Positions 4,911 to 5,047 of a stretch of DNA of 5,047 nt are shown one piece after another. Source of the stretch: an uncultured Eubacteriales bacterium (GTDB lineage Bacteria; Bacillota; Clostridia; Oscillospirales; CAG-272); assembly GCA_934462825.1 (NCBI GenBank), contig CAKSIP010000059.1, positions 1 through 5,047 of the forward strand, in the 5' to 3' direction. Below the pieces are notes generated by a model. That model saw only the letters and a list, made by a program, of their open reading frames with translations. It was not told the origin of the DNA and ran no database searches. The stretch's first letter is position 1; each line of letters starts with the position of its first letter. Position numbers and translations under genes: made by a program.

Positions 4911-4962
4911 AAAAGAAACAGGCGTGTTGAAAACTCAAAATGAGTTTTTCAACACGCCTGTT
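4911..4962 (-). terminator. Long hairpin, probable (bidirectional) terminator
   Basis: Positions 4917-4937 pair with 4941-4962 over 21 bp with one bulged T and a 3-base loop. On the minus strand it is followed by TTTCTTTT, a fair U-tail; on the plus strand by CGGGA then T6. It would stop leftward transcription before the operon promoter. It lies between the divergent sensor operon and the tRNA, so the transcript it serves must come from beyond the right edge on the minus strand, or it acts as an insulator. Confidence 0.6.
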
Positions 4963-4992
4963 CGGGATTTTTTGAAGGATTATTAAAAGCCG

Positions 4993-5047
4993 CACGGCAT
5001 CGCCAAGCGGTAAGGCAACGGACTCTGACTCCGTCATTACCTAGGTT
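4993..5047 (+). tRNA. tRNA-Gln (anticodon CUG), 3' part beyond the window
   Basis: The sequence folds as the first three quarters of a tRNA. U8 and C9 lie at 5000-5001. The D-stem GCC/GGC encloses AAGCGGTAA. The anticodon stem is ACGGA (5018-5022) with TCCGT (5030-5034), and the loop CTCTGAC has anticodon CTG at 5025-5027, reading CAG (Gln). The T-stem starts near 5041 and the window ends at TT of the T-loop. The 5' acceptor strand would be CACGGCA from 4993, but its partner is not visible, so the first base may be off by one. The gap between anticodon stem and T-stem counts six bases by my alignment, one more than usual. No clear promoter is seen in the 30 bases between the hairpin and the tRNA. 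Confidence 0.88.

Noticed and set aside
4579..5037. Minus-strand frame with an EKIEKIEKI repeat running over the operon promoter and tRNA
   Set aside because: The repeat is the 9-bp promoter repeat read as codons; the frame crosses a terminator hairpin and a tRNA and continues out of frame inside the sensor gene.
4993..5047. Integration site (att) of a mobile element at the tRNA
   Set aside because: The 3' half of the tRNA, where integrases usually act, is outside the window. No integrase gene or repeated tRNA fragment is visible.

Overview
The window looks like a piece of a mid-G+C Gram-positive chromosome, most likely a member of the Clostridia (inference). Support comes from strong AAGGAGG-type ribosome binding sites before nearly every gene, a Gram-positive-style lipoprotein signal peptide, a sensor with an N-terminal 7TM-type membrane domain common in Firmicutes, and T-rich intergenic DNA around G+C-richer genes. 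All protein genes are on the minus strand. A glutamine tRNA on the plus strand is cut by the right edge.

Right part (about 5047 down to 1150): a partial tRNA-Gln(CUG), then a long hairpin (4917-4962), then an extended -10 promoter with three 9-bp A-tract repeats. This promoter drives a tightly packed three-gene operon. The first gene (4813-3155) is a multi-membrane-span sensor with a coiled coil but no visible phosphoacceptor histidine and no recognisable ATP-binding boxes. The second (3158-1878) is a membrane-anchored PAS histidine kinase with an intact H-box, N-box and glycine box. The third (1866-1216) is a NarL/FixJ (LuxR-type) response regulator. The first two genes overlap by ATGA, the third follows after 11 bp, and a 19-bp stem terminator (1160-1200) closes the operon. 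The simplest reading is that the first protein senses or scaffolds, the second phosphorylates, and the third regulates transcription.

Left part (about 1150 down to 1): a probable separate unit with a weak extended -10 promoter near 1062-1070, three helically phased A-tracts upstream, and a long U-poor, repeat-rich leader. It encodes a stand-alone receiver-like protein (892-509) that keeps the phosphorylatable Asp but has lost the acidic pair, the Thr/Ser and the Lys of the active site. Next comes a roughly 50-residue single-span membrane protein (438-286), then the start of a lipoprotein with a CxxCxxC motif at its mature N-terminus (92 to beyond position 1).

The most unusual signals are the kinase-dead-looking sensor paired with an active kinase, the degenerate receiver, two mini-ORFs that take the best ribosome binding site and end exactly on the start codon of the next gene, and phased A-tracts upstream of both promoters. 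Whether the left unit is functionally tied to the right one is inference from adjacency and shared receiver logic.
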